Shown here one piece after another: positions 1 through 8,517 of a stretch of DNA of 64,000 nt. Each line of letters starts with the position of its first letter. The first letter of the stretch is position 1. Both the position numbers and the translations under genes were made by a program. The notes under the pieces were generated by a model. The model ran no database searches. It was not told the DNA's origin and worked only from the letters and a program-made list of their open reading frames with translations. The stretch spans positions 2,023-66,022 of the forward strand of contig DDSV01000051.1 in assembly GCA_002344215.1 (NCBI GenBank), written 5' to 3'. This stretch comes from Akkermansiaceae bacterium UBA2381 (GTDB lineage: Bacteria; Verrucomicrobiota; Verrucomicrobiia; Verrucomicrobiales; DEV007).

Positions 1-333
1 GTGCTGGAGCCCAACGGCGGGCAGGTCCCCTGGCACAACCAGGAGCAGGAGGAAGTGTACATGGTCCTGGAGGGCCGCGGCGAAATCTGCGTGGGCACCG
101 AGCGCCAGGAGATCAGCGCCGGCCAGGCGGTCTTCCTTCCGCCCACGGTGTTTCATCAGCTCACCAACACCGGCGACACCCCGCTGCACATGATGTACAT
201 CTACTGCCCGGGAGGCGATGTGGCCCACTGGCGACAGGAACTCGACGGTACCCTGCCGCCGGCGGGTGTCGGCACGACGCCGCCGTTGCCAGACGGAGCG
301 GCCCCGCAGTGCACGAAGAAACCCGGCGCTTGA
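1..333 (+). CDS. Cupin-domain protein, 5'-truncated by window edge
   Basis: The reading frame is open from the first base and ends at 333, so only the last 110 or so residues are seen and the true start lies outside. The fragment is one conserved beta-barrel (cupin_2 type): EEVYMVLEGRGE is cupin motif 1, then AGQAVFLPPTVFHQLTN is motif 2 with its metal-binding His. The C-terminal tail after PLHMMYIYCPGG is proline-rich and probably disordered. Such small cupins bind a metal and act as sugar or small-molecule isomerases, epimerases or dioxygenases; the substrate cannot be read here. It converges with the araC-type gene, with only 24 bp between them. Confidence 0.75.
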   Translation: MLEPNGGQVPWHNQEQEEVYMVLEGRGEICVGTERQEISAGQAVFLPPTVFHQLTNTGDTPLHMMYIYCPGGDVAHWRQELDGTLPPAGVGTTPPLPDGAAPQCTKKPGA

Positions 334-357
334 GCGTCCGGCCTGCGGGCGGGATCT

Positions 358-1128
358 TCAGCGTCCGGCGCGAAAGTGGCTGGGAGCGACTCCCGTCTGG
401 CGACGGTACCAGCGGGCGAAGTAGTTCGGGTCGTCGAACCCGCATTGCAGCGCGGCGTCCGCGACCGAGCCCGCGCTTCGCAGGGCGGCCCGCGCGCGTT
501 CGAGGCGCCAGCGGTTGCGCAGGGCCCGCAACCCGAGGCCGGTTTCCCGCTTCAGTTTGCGGGTAAGGTGATCGGGGTGGAAACCGGCGGCGCGAGCGAC
601 CTGGCGCAGCGGTCCGGCCTCGCCCAGCAGGGGTTGCACCCGGCCGAAGACTCCCGCCACGGGCGGTGTGGCCTCGCCGCGGGGATCATCCAGCAGGCGG
701 GCGACCACGGCGAGAATTGCCGAATAATCGGACAACCTGAGCCGGCCCTTCCGCGGCACGTGCGCCAGCAGGGCCTGCAGTTCGCTGAGCGTCCCCGCGG
801 CAAGGCGGCGATGGGAGGAGCGGACACGCGCAGGAGGCTTCAGCGCGTAGTCGAGCACGAGACAGAGCGGGCGACTCCGACCCAGGAGCGCGAACCCGTG
901 GGGTGTCCCGGGCGGAATCACGAAAAGGTCGCCGGCGCGCGCATGCCGGCGCCGCCCGCCCACGGTCTGACGCCCCTCGCCCGACAGATAAAGGATGAGC
1001 TGGGCGCAGTCGTGCGCGTGCGCGGAGACCTCGGCGTCGCGATGCCGGTTGAGCTGCAGCTTGCGCAGCACGAAACCCAGCGCGTGGATCTCGATCTTCT
1101 GGACGAGCAGGGGACTCCAGGCCGGCAT
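358..1128 (-). CDS. AraC-family transcriptional regulator with N-terminal cupin
   Basis: This 256-residue protein has the standard AraC layout. An N-terminal cupin-like ligand-binding barrel (about residues 28-85, with HAHDCAQLILYLSGEG and GDLFVIPPGTPHGF) is followed by two helix-turn-helix motifs (about 165-256, with LRQVARAAGFHPDHLTRKLK and VADAALQCGFDDPNYFARWY). It starts with ATG and is divergent from the Gfo/Idh oxidoreductase gene at 1232, with 103 bp between them. It therefore probably controls that gene, and perhaps itself, in response to a sugar or sugar acid. The inducer is unknown. Length is normal for the short AraC class. Confidence 0.88.
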   Translation of the reverse strand: MPAWSPLLVQKIEIHALGFVLRKLQLNRHRDAEVSAHAHDCAQLILYLSGEGRQTVGGRRRHARAGDLFVIPPGTPHGFALLGRSRPLCLVLDYALKPPARVRSSHRRLAAGTLSELQALLAHVPRKGRLRLSDYSAILAVVARLLDDPRGEATPPVAGVFGRVQPLLGEAGPLRQVARAAGFHPDHLTRKLKRETGLGLRALRNRWRLERARAALRSAGSVADAALQCGFDDPNYFARWYRRQTGVAPSHFRAGR

Positions 1129-1231
1129 GGTCGGAAGTGTGCTAGCGAAAGTCGGAGTCGTCCTAACGCAAGCGCGGCGGCTGCCCTAGACTTGGGGCGT
1201 TCCTCGTCACCCCTCGATTCCTCCTCCCTCC

Positions 1232-2386
1232 ATGACCACGCACAAAGTCGGCATCATCATGAACGGCGTCACCGGACGCATGGGCACCAATCAGCACCTT
1301 GTCCGCTCCATCCTCGCGATCCGGGCTCAGGGCGGTATCCGCGTCTCACCCGACCTTGTCATCCAGGTCGATCCCATCCTCACGGGACGCAGTGAAAACA
1401 AGCTCCGTGAGCTCGCCGCCAAACACGGGGTCGAGCGCTGGACAACCGACCTCGACGCGGCCCTTGCCGATGACTACAACAAGATCTTTTTCGACGCGAG
1501 CTCGACTCTGCACCGCGCCCGCTTCGTTGAGATGGCGGTTAAGGCAGGCAAGGCGATCTACTGTGAAAAACCAACCGCTGTCGAAACGAGCGAAGCGATT
1601 CGTCTCGCCCGACTCTGCCGCGAGGCCGGCGTGAAAAACGGAGTCGTGCAGGACAAGCTCTGGCTTACCGGAATTCGAAAACTGAAGACGCTGATCGATC
1701 AGGGCTTCTTCGGACGCATCCTCTCGGTGCGGGGCGAGTTCGGCTACTGGGTCTTCACCGGTCACGACGCCGACCAGCCGATCCAGCGACCGAGCTGGAA
1801 CTACCGCAAGGAGGACGGAGGCGGGATCATTGTCGACATGCTTTGTCACTGGCGGTATCTCATTGATCACACCTTCGGGAAAATTGAGAGCGTTTCCTGT
1901 CTGGGCGCGACCCACATTCCCGAGCGCATCGACGAGAGCGGCAAGCCCTACGAGTGCACCGCCGACGACAGTTGTTACGCGACCTTCCAGCTTGAGAACG
2001 GGATCGTCTGCCAGTTCAACAGCTCCTGGGACGTCCGCGTGCGTCGCGATGATCTCTTTGTCATGAATGTCGACGGCACTCATGGATCCGCCACTGTCGG
2101 GCTCCGCAAGTGCTGGGTCCAGTCGCTCGGAACCACTCCGAAGCCGGTCTGGAATCCCGACATCGAACAACCCATCAACTTTTACGAGGGCTGGCAGGAG
2201 GTCCCCGACACGACCGTCTACGACAACGCCTTCAAGATCCAGTGGGAGCTTTTCATCCGTCACGTCGTCCTCGACGAGCCCTATCACTTTGACCTCATGG
2301 AAGGCGCCAAAGGCGTCCAGCTCGCCGAGGCGGGGATACGGAGCTGGGAGGAAAGACGTTGGGTTGAGCTCGGGGAGCTGGGGTGA
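1232..2386 (+). CDS. Gfo/Idh/MocA family oxidoreductase
   Basis: A 384-residue cytoplasmic NAD(P)-dependent oxidoreductase. The N-terminal Rossmann start is VGIIMNGVTGRMG, and the family's EKP motif is at E112-K113-P114 (YCEKPTAVE). The C-terminal alpha/beta substrate domain contains DGGGIIVDMLCHWRYLID, whose His is in the usual catalytic region. No signal peptide is present, unlike the two exported Gfo/Idh proteins near 38-40 kb. Members oxidise or reduce sugars, inositols and sugar acids; the substrate is not predictable. The divergent AraC gene upstream is the likely regulator. The next gene starts 42 bp downstream. Confidence 0.9.
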   Translation: MTTHKVGIIMNGVTGRMGTNQHLVRSILAIRAQGGIRVSPDLVIQVDPILTGRSENKLRELAAKHGVERWTTDLDAALADDYNKIFFDASSTLHRARFVEMAVKAGKAIYCEKPTAVETSEAIRLARLCREAGVKNGVVQDKLWLTGIRKLKTLIDQGFFGRILSVRGEFGYWVFTGHDADQPIQRPSWNYRKEDGGGIIVDMLCHWRYLIDHTFGKIESVSCLGATHIPERIDESGKPYECTADDSCYATFQLENGIVCQFNSSWDVRVRRDDLFVMNVDGTHGSATVGLRKCWVQSLGTTPKPVWNPDIEQPINFYEGWQEVPDTTVYDNAFKIQWELFIRHVVLDEPYHFDLMEGAKGVQLAEAGIRSWEERRWVELGELG

Positions 2387-2428
2387 GCTTTCGGTGATTC
2401 CTGCTGGAACGTTTTCCAGATCTGATTT

Positions 2429-2665
2429 ATGGTCATACCCATGGAAGCGGTTCTCCCACTCGATCAGATGTCTGTCGCGGAAAAGATCCGGGCGATGGAG
2501 GCAATTTGGGACGATCTCACTTGCCACGATTCCGAGGTTGAATCGCCGGCTTGGCACGGGGAGGTTCTTGCGGCAAGGCAAGCTCGTCTGGATAGCGGCA
2601 AAACGAGTGTCGCGGACTGGTCTGATGGGAAACAACGAATTCGTGACCGCGTGTGTCCGAGATGA
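2429..2665 (+). CDS. Addiction-module antitoxin-like protein (CHP02574/PF09720 type), no toxin seen
   Basis: A 78-residue protein that resembles the small addiction-module component family. It begins with a helix like LPLDQMSVAEKIRAMEAIW, then has the family's SPAWHGEVLAARQARLDSG segment and a C-terminal DWSDGKQRIR. In typical loci a RelE/ParE-type toxin gene follows directly, but only 72 bp separate this gene from the convergent HNH nuclease gene and no toxin frame is present. It is either a solitary antitoxin or a relic next to the defence operon. A second start (Met5, 2441) is possible. A similar orphan lies at 24721-24924. Confidence 0.7.
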   Translation: MVIPMEAVLPLDQMSVAEKIRAMEAIWDDLTCHDSEVESPAWHGEVLAARQARLDSGKTSVADWSDGKQRIRDRVCPR

Positions 2666-2737
2666 TTCAATCGCAGGAAATCCAGTCGCCAATGACATGT
2701 TTCAGGCCACGTCGAAGCAGTTGCAAAACAACCTTCT

Positions 2738-3580
2738 TTATTCGCTGTCTTTAGGCACGACCAAGGCGCGAAGTTCAAGCATGGTGAGCCATGGTCGTTT
2801 ACGGTGAAGCATTCGATGGCAATTCGAACACACAAGGGCAATATCCTCTACTCTTGTCTGAGATCCCTTTTGAAGGTCTTTAACCGGAATTGTATGATGC
2901 CCTTCGATGTAACCATGGCCTACGACGCCATATCGTTGCTCAAAGTCGAACTTGCAGATCTGGCAAACAAGCGCGCCAGTTTTCATCGCACGAGCTTTCG
3001 CAAGGCGGATTACAGTTGAGTTGCGCTCGCGCAAAAGGTGGCGGCGCTCGAAAGCTTCTCCTTCTGGAAAGGTCTCGCGCGTCTCAGGTTCGTCCAGACT
3101 CAGCTCATCAGCCTTTAATCGGTTTTCGAGGAGGTCGAACAGATCCTCTATGAATCGCAGGCTCTGCTCGTCAGGGTCAGGAACGGAAACCTGGAGTGTC
3201 GTATCGCCGACGTGGCGGCGGAAGTAAGCAACCCTGTCGCCGTTACGTCCGTCGCGCTTGGTAGGCTGGTAACGCCATGCCAAACTGACGATGTCATCAT
3301 GTTGAGTCTCTCGCCACAATTCAGAGAGAGGAGCGTGGGTCATCTGGGAGCACAGGACTAAGTACCATTCAGCTGATTCACGCCAATCGATTAACAAGCA
3401 GTAAATTACCTCTCCGTCGTCCCGCCGGATTTCATAAGCTGAAATGAGCCGCTTGCCGTCAGCCCACTGATGAAACCCGTCCAGTGGCCCGCGGAGCCGC
3501 TTAATGGTGAAGCGTGAGCCTTCTGCAGAGGCACGTGCCTTAAAATATCTTGAGATTCTTTCGGCGGTGGCCTTTCTCAT
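2738..3580 (-). CDS. HNH endonuclease, third gene of a restriction-modification-like operon
   Basis: A 280-residue protein. The N-terminal 165 residues contain no motif I recognise. The C-terminal part is a zinc-ribbon HNH nuclease: C206-x2-C209 (VCQICKFDF), H228-H229 in IEGHHTIPV, then C251-x2-C254-H255 and H259 (DIALVCSNCHRMLHR). This arrangement matches McrA-like and other restriction-associated HNH enzymes. It starts 29 bp after the stop of the candidate PD-(D/E)XK gene and runs in the same direction, so it is probably co-transcribed with the methyltransferase. It could be a second restriction enzyme, a modification-dependent nuclease or a nicking partner. The nuclease call is firm; the role is inferred. 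Confidence 0.85.
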   Translation of the reverse strand: MRKATAERISRYFKARASAEGSRFTIKRLRGPLDGFHQWADGKRLISAYEIRRDDGEVIYCLLIDWRESAEWYLVLCSQMTHAPLSELWRETQHDDIVSLAWRYQPTKRDGRNGDRVAYFRRHVGDTTLQVSVPDPDEQSLRFIEDLFDLLENRLKADELSLDEPETRETFPEGEAFERRHLLRERNSTVIRLAKARAMKTGALVCQICKFDFEQRYGVVGHGYIEGHHTIPVKDLQKGSQTRVEDIALVCSNCHRMLHRKRPWLTMLELRALVVPKDSE

Positions 3581-3609
3581 GTGTCTATCCGGCTAACCTG
3601 CTAAACATC

Positions 3610-4482
3610 TCACACCGCCCGGAATCGCGAGGAATACATCGAAGCAATCCGATTGATCATCGCCTGATACGTCAGAATTGTATCGACAGCGGTTCCGTCC
3701 GGCAGCGCATCGACAATCTTCACGTCGGTGCCGTCGTTGCGGCAATCAACGAAGAGTGCTCCGAGGGCATCGAAACCAATTCCATCCTCTCCACTGCGCC
3801 TAGGCAGCTCTTTGATCTTCTCCAGAACGCGCTTGGCGGCCTTAGGCTGTTGATGCTCCGAGATCTTGAGTGCGGCGTTCTTCTTCGTGTCCTTGTTTAG
3901 CACGGGGCTGACGAATTCGGACGCTGCATTGATCGTCACGAATGCTGCCGCGACCGCATTCTTCGTGTCGCCAAGAATGGTTTGGAAGGATGAGGAAAGT
4001 TCGTCATAGAGGCGCGGGCAGGCTTTGATGTGCGCGGTCATGCAGGCTTTCGCCTCAAGCGCGATGAGTACGGAGCCGACTGAGCCGCGTTTCAGGGATG
4101 GCAGCAAAGCGAGGGCTTCGATATCGGAGGGATCTAGGGCGATGCTGTATCGGGCCACCAGATCCGTAAAGCTCTCAGCTTCGTCCTCAATCTCTCCGTT
4201 TAGGGAGCAGATGACGAGGTCCAGATCCTTCTTCCGGTTCATTCGAAAGTCGCGCATTTCGTGATTGATTCCGAACCCGACTTTTCCGGCTTCGACATGT
4301 TCCCGCAGGAGCGGGCACGAAGTGAGGAGGTCGAAGACGATACCCCAACACGCCGCTTTGCTGTGGGCATCGCTGCGGGAATGGTATTGCCAATTGCGTT
4401 TCGCGGTGCCGACTCCGCTGGGAATCGCTGTGGCAGTGATCGTGCGCACGTAGATCTGATCGCCTCGAATCATTAGAATCAC
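3610..4482 (-). CDS. Candidate type II restriction endonuclease (PD-(D/E)XK-like)
   Basis: A 290-residue protein read from a GTG that overlaps the methyltransferase stop by 4 bp (GTGA). An alternative ATG lies three codons in. I do not recognise the family by overall sequence. A nuclease core is suggested by D86/D88 in KKDLDLVICS followed by E143-A-K145 in SVLIALEAKACMTAH, i.e. D...ExK with a strand before each element, and by HIKACPRLYDELSSS after it. The tight coupling to a C5 methyltransferase strongly supports a restriction enzyme of the same specificity. The long D-to-ExK spacing is a reason for caution. No recognition site can be deduced. Confidence 0.65.
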   Translation of the reverse strand: MILMIRGDQIYVRTITATAIPSGVGTAKRNWQYHSRSDAHSKAACWGIVFDLLTSCPLLREHVEAGKVGFGINHEMRDFRMNRKKDLDLVICSLNGEIEDEAESFTDLVARYSIALDPSDIEALALLPSLKRGSVGSVLIALEAKACMTAHIKACPRLYDELSSSFQTILGDTKNAVAAAFVTINAASEFVSPVLNKDTKKNAALKISEHQQPKAAKRVLEKIKELPRRSGEDGIGFDALGALFVDCRNDGTDVKIVDALPDGTAVDTILTYQAMINRIASMYSSRFRAV

Positions 4483-5660
4483 GCGGCAGGCATTGCCGGG
4501 GCCGACGGAGCCATTTTCTCCTTGTGTCTGATGAGGTCTTCCATGAATTCGTCCGGGTAGTTCAGGCTGCCCGATAGGAGCCGTGAAGTGAATCCGGAGA
4601 CGGCACGGTGGGAAAGCGGTACGGGACTATACTTCAAAAATCGTTCGAGCGGCACCCGTTTCCGATGGCGTGGAAACATCGAGACCTGCATTTCAAACCG
4701 CCCTTCGCCCGGCGCGCCGAAGGCAGCTTTAGGCCACGAACGGAAGGTATCGAAGGGGAGCGGGAGCAAAGTCGGAACTTGAGGTTTTCTGATTAGGCAA
4801 GATCCAATCCATTCTGCTGTATTCACCGTCACAGCATTTCCAACAAGTTTCCACCTGGAATTCCGATTGCCGGATGTTGCGGCGGGTAGTGTCCAGTCTG
4901 TCGGGAAGCCCTGCATCCGTTCGGCGTCACGAATATCGGGAGTTGCGATTAGTCCGCTCGGGAACCAAATCGCCGGAGGTGAGGGAATGCCGATCGTTGA
5001 GCCACCCTTCAATGTTGGAACGGCATCCACTGCCCATCCGAGACCGCGAACACCTTCAGTCCAGTAGAATCCGCAGGCCCTGCCGCGATGGTCAATGATT
5101 TCATAATCCCCTGCGTCTTCCTGAAAAAGCAATTCTTCCGGTTTCCACTCGCGGGATGCGAGGAGAAAGACACGTTGCCGCCGCTGCGGAAGACCGAAGG
5201 CACGTGAATCGACAACGCGGTAGGCCCACGAGTAACCAAGATTTTCCAATCGCGACGTTATGTGTCGCATTGCAGCTCCCTTGTCCAGTTGGAGCATGAA
5301 GGGGACATTCTCTAAAAGCACATGAGGAGTCTCGTGGCGCTCCAGGAGGCGAAACACTTCACCAACCAGTCCAGATCGACCGCCAGTGATTCCAACTGTC
5401 TTTCCCGCCTGGGAAAGATCTTGGCATGGGAATCCTGCGGTCAACAATTCCGTTTCTTTGGGGAGGTTGTCGAGGTCGCGAACATCGCCGACGAGTGGGA
5501 TGTTACCAAACTGGTGCTTCAGCACGGACTGTGCGGAGGGGTCCCATTCGCAGAGCAAACGCGTTTCGTGCCCCGATCTTGCGAGTCCAAGTTCCACCCC
5601 GCCTATGCCCGCGAAGAGCGCCGAAACTTTCAATGGATTCACTGGAGGTGTTTTCTGCAT
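4479..5660 (-). CDS. DNA (cytosine-5-)-methyltransferase
   Basis: Motif order is complete for a C5 methyltransferase of the Dcm/HhaI class, about 393 residues. Motif I is FAGIGG (16-21), motif IV is GFPCQDLSQAG with nucleophile C79, motif VI is LLENVP, motif VIII is PQRRQRVFLLAS and motif X is KLVGNAVTV. I chose ATG 5660, with AGGT upstream, because the in-frame start at 5693 is TTG and adds only 11 residues. The region between motifs VIII and IX is the target-recognition part. Its stop overlaps the start of the candidate nuclease, and the HNH gene follows, giving one operon of about 2.9 kb. It lies 155 bp downstream of uppS in the same orientation, but the base composition is more AT-rich, suggesting transfer into the locus. 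Confidence 0.95.
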   Translation of the reverse strand: MQKTPPVNPLKVSALFAGIGGVELGLARSGHETRLLCEWDPSAQSVLKHQFGNIPLVGDVRDLDNLPKETELLTAGFPCQDLSQAGKTVGITGGRSGLVGEVFRLLERHETPHVLLENVPFMLQLDKGAAMRHITSRLENLGYSWAYRVVDSRAFGLPQRRQRVFLLASREWKPEELLFQEDAGDYEIIDHRGRACGFYWTEGVRGLGWAVDAVPTLKGGSTIGIPSPPAIWFPSGLIATPDIRDAERMQGFPTDWTLPAATSGNRNSRWKLVGNAVTVNTAEWIGSCLIRKPQVPTLLPLPFDTFRSWPKAAFGAPGEGRFEMQVSMFPRHRKRVPLERFLKYSPVPLSHRAVSGFTSRLLSGSLNYPDEFMEDLIRHKEKMAPSAPAMPAA

Positions 5661-5815
5661 TATTAGACCTAGTTCAAATGAACAGTTTTTCAAGGGTGCT
5701 TCTTAGAAATCTTAAGTTTCAACAATGCATTCTGAATAGTGGAAGCGATTTCCGGACTGTCGTCAAGAAATCTGAGGCCATACACCGGCCCAAATCGGTC
5801 CAGCGTGTCATCTGA

Positions 5816-6535
5816 TCACAAACCCCCAAAACGCCGGTGCCTTCGCTGATATTCGGCGATGGCGTCCACGAGATGGTCGTGCCGGAAATCCGGCCAGAGC
5901 GTTTCGGTGATGACGATCTCGGCGTAGCTGATCTGCCAGAGGAGAAAATTGGAAACGCGGAACTCCCCGCTCGTGCGGATGAGCAGATCGGGGTCGGGAG
6001 TGCCTGCCGTGTAGAGGTATCGGGAAAACGTCTCCGTATTGAGGTCCGCCGGATTGATCGTGCCGGCCTTCGCTTCCTCCATGAGCCGCTTCGCGGCGTC
6101 GACGATCTCCTCGCGGGAACCGTAGCTCAGGGCCACGATGAGGGTGAGGCCGTCATTCTGAGCGGTTTTGGCGATCGAGTCCTGAAGCTGTTTCTGGTTC
6201 TTCAGGGGAAGTCGCGCGAGATGCCCGATCACCTGAAGGCGGATGTTGTTCCTCATCAGACTCGGCGTCTTCTCCTTCAGAAATTGCGCGAGCAATCCCA
6301 TGAGCGCGGTGACCTCCGCCTCGGGACGTTTCCAGTTTTCGGAACTGAAGGCGTAGAGGGTCAGATATTTCACCCCGAGATCACCGCAGGCTTTGAGGCA
6401 CTGCTCAACCGATTCCGCACCCGCCCGGTGACCGTCGCGGCGCGCGAGGTTGCGCGCTTTGGCCCAGCGTCCGTTGCCATCCATGATGATGGCGATGTGC
6501 TGCGGGATCTCTTTATCGGGATCTAGCACAGCCAT
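5816..6535 (-). CDS. uppS: Isoprenyl transferase (undecaprenyl diphosphate synthase)
   Basis: A cis-prenyltransferase that builds C55 undecaprenyl diphosphate, the lipid carrier for peptidoglycan and surface polysaccharides. HIAIIMDGNGRWAK carries the catalytic Asp (D19), SSENWKRP binds isopentenyl diphosphate, and DLLIRTSGEFRVSNFLLWQ and YAEIVITETLWPDF complete the family signatures. The frame is open 57 codons further upstream, but ATG 6535 gives the normal 239-residue protein beginning just before the first conserved block and leaves a 23-bp gap to purA. It is probably co-transcribed with purA. All active-site motifs are intact. Confidence 0.95.
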   Translation of the reverse strand: MAVLDPDKEIPQHIAIIMDGNGRWAKARNLARRDGHRAGAESVEQCLKACGDLGVKYLTLYAFSSENWKRPEAEVTALMGLLAQFLKEKTPSLMRNNIRLQVIGHLARLPLKNQKQLQDSIAKTAQNDGLTLIVALSYGSREEIVDAAKRLMEEAKAGTINPADLNTETFSRYLYTAGTPDPDLLIRTSGEFRVSNFLLWQISYAEIVITETLWPDFRHDHLVDAIAEYQRRHRRFGGL

Positions 6536-6558
6536 GGCGGGATGAGCGGCGGAGGCGC

Positions 6559-7833
6559 TCAGCGTATGATGGTTTGGTCCCGTGACGGCCCGACACCAAC
6601 CATGGTCACGGGCGTTTCGGTCTCGAGTTCGATGCGGGCAAGGTAGGCGAGGGCATTGGCCGGGAGATCCTCGTAGCGGGTTACACCGGTGGTGTCGGTC
6701 TGCCAACCCGGGAGGGTCTCATACACGGGCACGACCCGCTGGAAATCCTTGGCCGAAGCCGGCGGGAGGAGGAGTTTTTTGCCGTCGAGTTCGTAATGGG
6801 TGCACACTGGGATCTCGGCGCAGTCGTCGAGACCGTCGAGAATGGTGATGGCCAGCTCGTTAAATCCGTTCACCATCGCCGCGTAACGCACGAGGACGAG
6901 GTCGAGCCAACCGCAGCGGCGCTTGCGTCCGGTCGTGGCACCGAACTCGCGGCCCATCTTGTGAAAGCGATCAGCGAGATCGTCGTTCTGCGTCGGGAAA
7001 GGTCCTTCGCCGACCCGGGTCGTGTAGGCCTTGGTCACCCCGACGACGCGATCAATCTTCTGCGGGGGAACGCCCGATCCGGTGCAGGCTCCGCCCGAGG
7101 TGGTGTTGGAGGAAGTCACGTAGGGGTAGGTGCCCTGATCGATGTCGAGATAGGTGCCCTGGGCGCCTTCGAAAAGGAGCGAGCGTCCCTCCTTCATGGC
7201 GCGGTGGAGGATTTCCACGGTGTCGGAGCAATAGGGGGTGAGGCGTTCCGCCGCAGCGAGCAGTTCCTTGGCGATCGCGGCCGCGTCGAGTTTCTCCATC
7301 CCGACGGATTCAAAGAGAATGTTGCACTCGGCAATACGGGCGTAGAGCCGCTCGGTGAAGCTCACCGGGTCTCCGACGAGATCGTGCAGACGGAAACCGA
7401 TGCGGTCGATCTTGTCGCCGTAGGTCGGGCCGATGCCGCGTTTGGTGGTGCCGATTTTGCCCGCGCCGCGGCTTGCCTCGCGATAGGCGTCCATCTCGCG
7501 GTGGAAAGGCATGACGAGGTGGGCGCGGTTCGAGATCTGCAGGTTCTCCGGCGAGACCGCGATCCCTTTTTCGATCAGTCCATCGATCTCCTTGAGCAGG
7601 GCGATCGGATCCATCACCACCCCGTTGCCGATGACACAGAGTTTTCCGGGCCAGAGGATGCCTGAAGGAATGAGGTGCAGGATATACTGGATCCCTTCGC
7701 TGATGACCGTATGACCCGCGTTGTTGCCGCCCTGGGGGCGCACCACGACATCGGTCTTCTCGGTGAGAAGATCCACGATCTTCCCCTTACCCTCATCGCC
7801 CCACTGGGCGCCAATCACGATGGTATTCGACAT
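6559..7833 (-). CDS. purA: Adenylosuccinate synthase
   Basis: A 424-residue enzyme that joins IMP and aspartate using GTP in AMP synthesis. The N-terminal GAQWGDEGKGKIVD holds the catalytic Asp and the phosphate loop. VRPQGGNNAGHT carries the catalytic His, GTTKRGIGPTYGDK and LFEGAQGTYLDIDQGTYPYVTSS follow, and TTGRKRRCGWLD and TRVGEGPFPT sit in the C-terminal half. Length and motif order are typical. It starts with ATG and is followed after 23 bp by uppS, so they likely share a transcript. About 140 bp separate it from the FHA gene upstream. Confidence 0.97.
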   Translation of the reverse strand: MSNTIVIGAQWGDEGKGKIVDLLTEKTDVVVRPQGGNNAGHTVISEGIQYILHLIPSGILWPGKLCVIGNGVVMDPIALLKEIDGLIEKGIAVSPENLQISNRAHLVMPFHREMDAYREASRGAGKIGTTKRGIGPTYGDKIDRIGFRLHDLVGDPVSFTERLYARIAECNILFESVGMEKLDAAAIAKELLAAAERLTPYCSDTVEILHRAMKEGRSLLFEGAQGTYLDIDQGTYPYVTSSNTTSGGACTGSGVPPQKIDRVVGVTKAYTTRVGEGPFPTQNDDLADRFHKMGREFGATTGRKRRCGWLDLVLVRYAAMVNGFNELAITILDGLDDCAEIPVCTHYELDGKKLLLPPASAKDFQRVVPVYETLPGWQTDTTGVTRYEDLPANALAYLARIELETETPVTMVGVGPSRDQTIIR

Positions 7834-7973
7834 AAAAATTCAGTGTTCAAGACAATAACATTCCCGGAAGCAAAGCGCCGTCGGTCCAACTACAAGTGCA
7901 GAACGAAGACTGACCCACGGATCAGGCGGGAGAAAAATGAGCGTTCAAAAGGCGAAAGTGTGGAGGTCTGGAG

Positions 7974-8495
7974 TTACGCTGCCTTCATCATCGCGGAGAG
8001 GACCACGAGAGCGATGGCGGCGAGAATCGCGATGGCTCCCACGATGGTGGCGACGAGCCCCAGCGTGTTCTTTTTGACCACTTTTTCGATGGGGGAAAGG
8101 TCAACAAATCCCGCCGGGCGGTTCGATACTTCCGCGATATCAGCAAGGTGACCGCTCGCGTAGCCGCTGCCGCCCGAATCGTTGCCGAAGGTGTCCTCGA
8201 CCGCCGCTTCGTCCTGAAAGACCGCTTCGACGTTGCCGAAATTGATGCGGGATCCGTTGGTGAGCATCGCCTCGGTCACGGGAACCCCGTTCAAAAAGGT
8301 TCCGTTCGTGGAGTTCAGATCCTGCAGTTGATAGGTTCCTCCAATGTTGAAAATGATCGCGTGGGATCCGGACATGGAGACATGGTCGAGGACGATGTCG
8401 TTGTCGGGTCCGCGACCGATGGTTACCTGCTCATAACCGTCCAGAGCGAGTTCGAGGGGTTCCTGATCGGGGACGTAGATGGTGATGGTTGCCAT
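7974..8495 (-). CDS. FHA-domain protein with C-terminal membrane anchor
   Basis: A 173-residue protein. Residues 20-95 form a forkhead-associated domain with the phosphothreonine-binding signature: VTIGRGPDNDIVLDH, SGSHAIIF, LQDLNSTNGTFLNG. A loose acidic, Gly/Ser-rich linker follows, and residues about 146-168 form one transmembrane helix (LGLVATIVGAIAILAAIALVV), placing the FHA domain in the cytoplasm. It probably docks phosphothreonine proteins at the membrane; no Ser/Thr kinase gene lies in the window. It sits 22 bp from the stop of carA in the same orientation. A second, unrelated-length FHA protein is at 23174. Confidence 0.88.
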   Translation of the reverse strand: MATITIYVPDQEPLELALDGYEQVTIGRGPDNDIVLDHVSMSGSHAIIFNIGGTYQLQDLNSTNGTFLNGVPVTEAMLTNGSRINFGNVEAVFQDEAAVEDTFGNDSGGSGYASGHLADIAEVSNRPAGFVDLSPIEKVVKKNTLGLVATIVGAIAILAAIALVVLSAMMKAA

Positions 8496-8517
8496 AGCGG
8501 GGTGATTTTACTACGGA

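Noticed and set aside
1346..2698. Long minus-strand open frame (450 codons) antisense to the Gfo/Idh gene
   Set aside because: It lies opposite a clear family member in GC-rich DNA, has no recognisable domain and arises from codon bias.
7675..8151. 158-codon plus-strand frame spanning the purA/FHA gap
   Set aside because: It crosses the ends of two certain genes on the other strand and has no homology.
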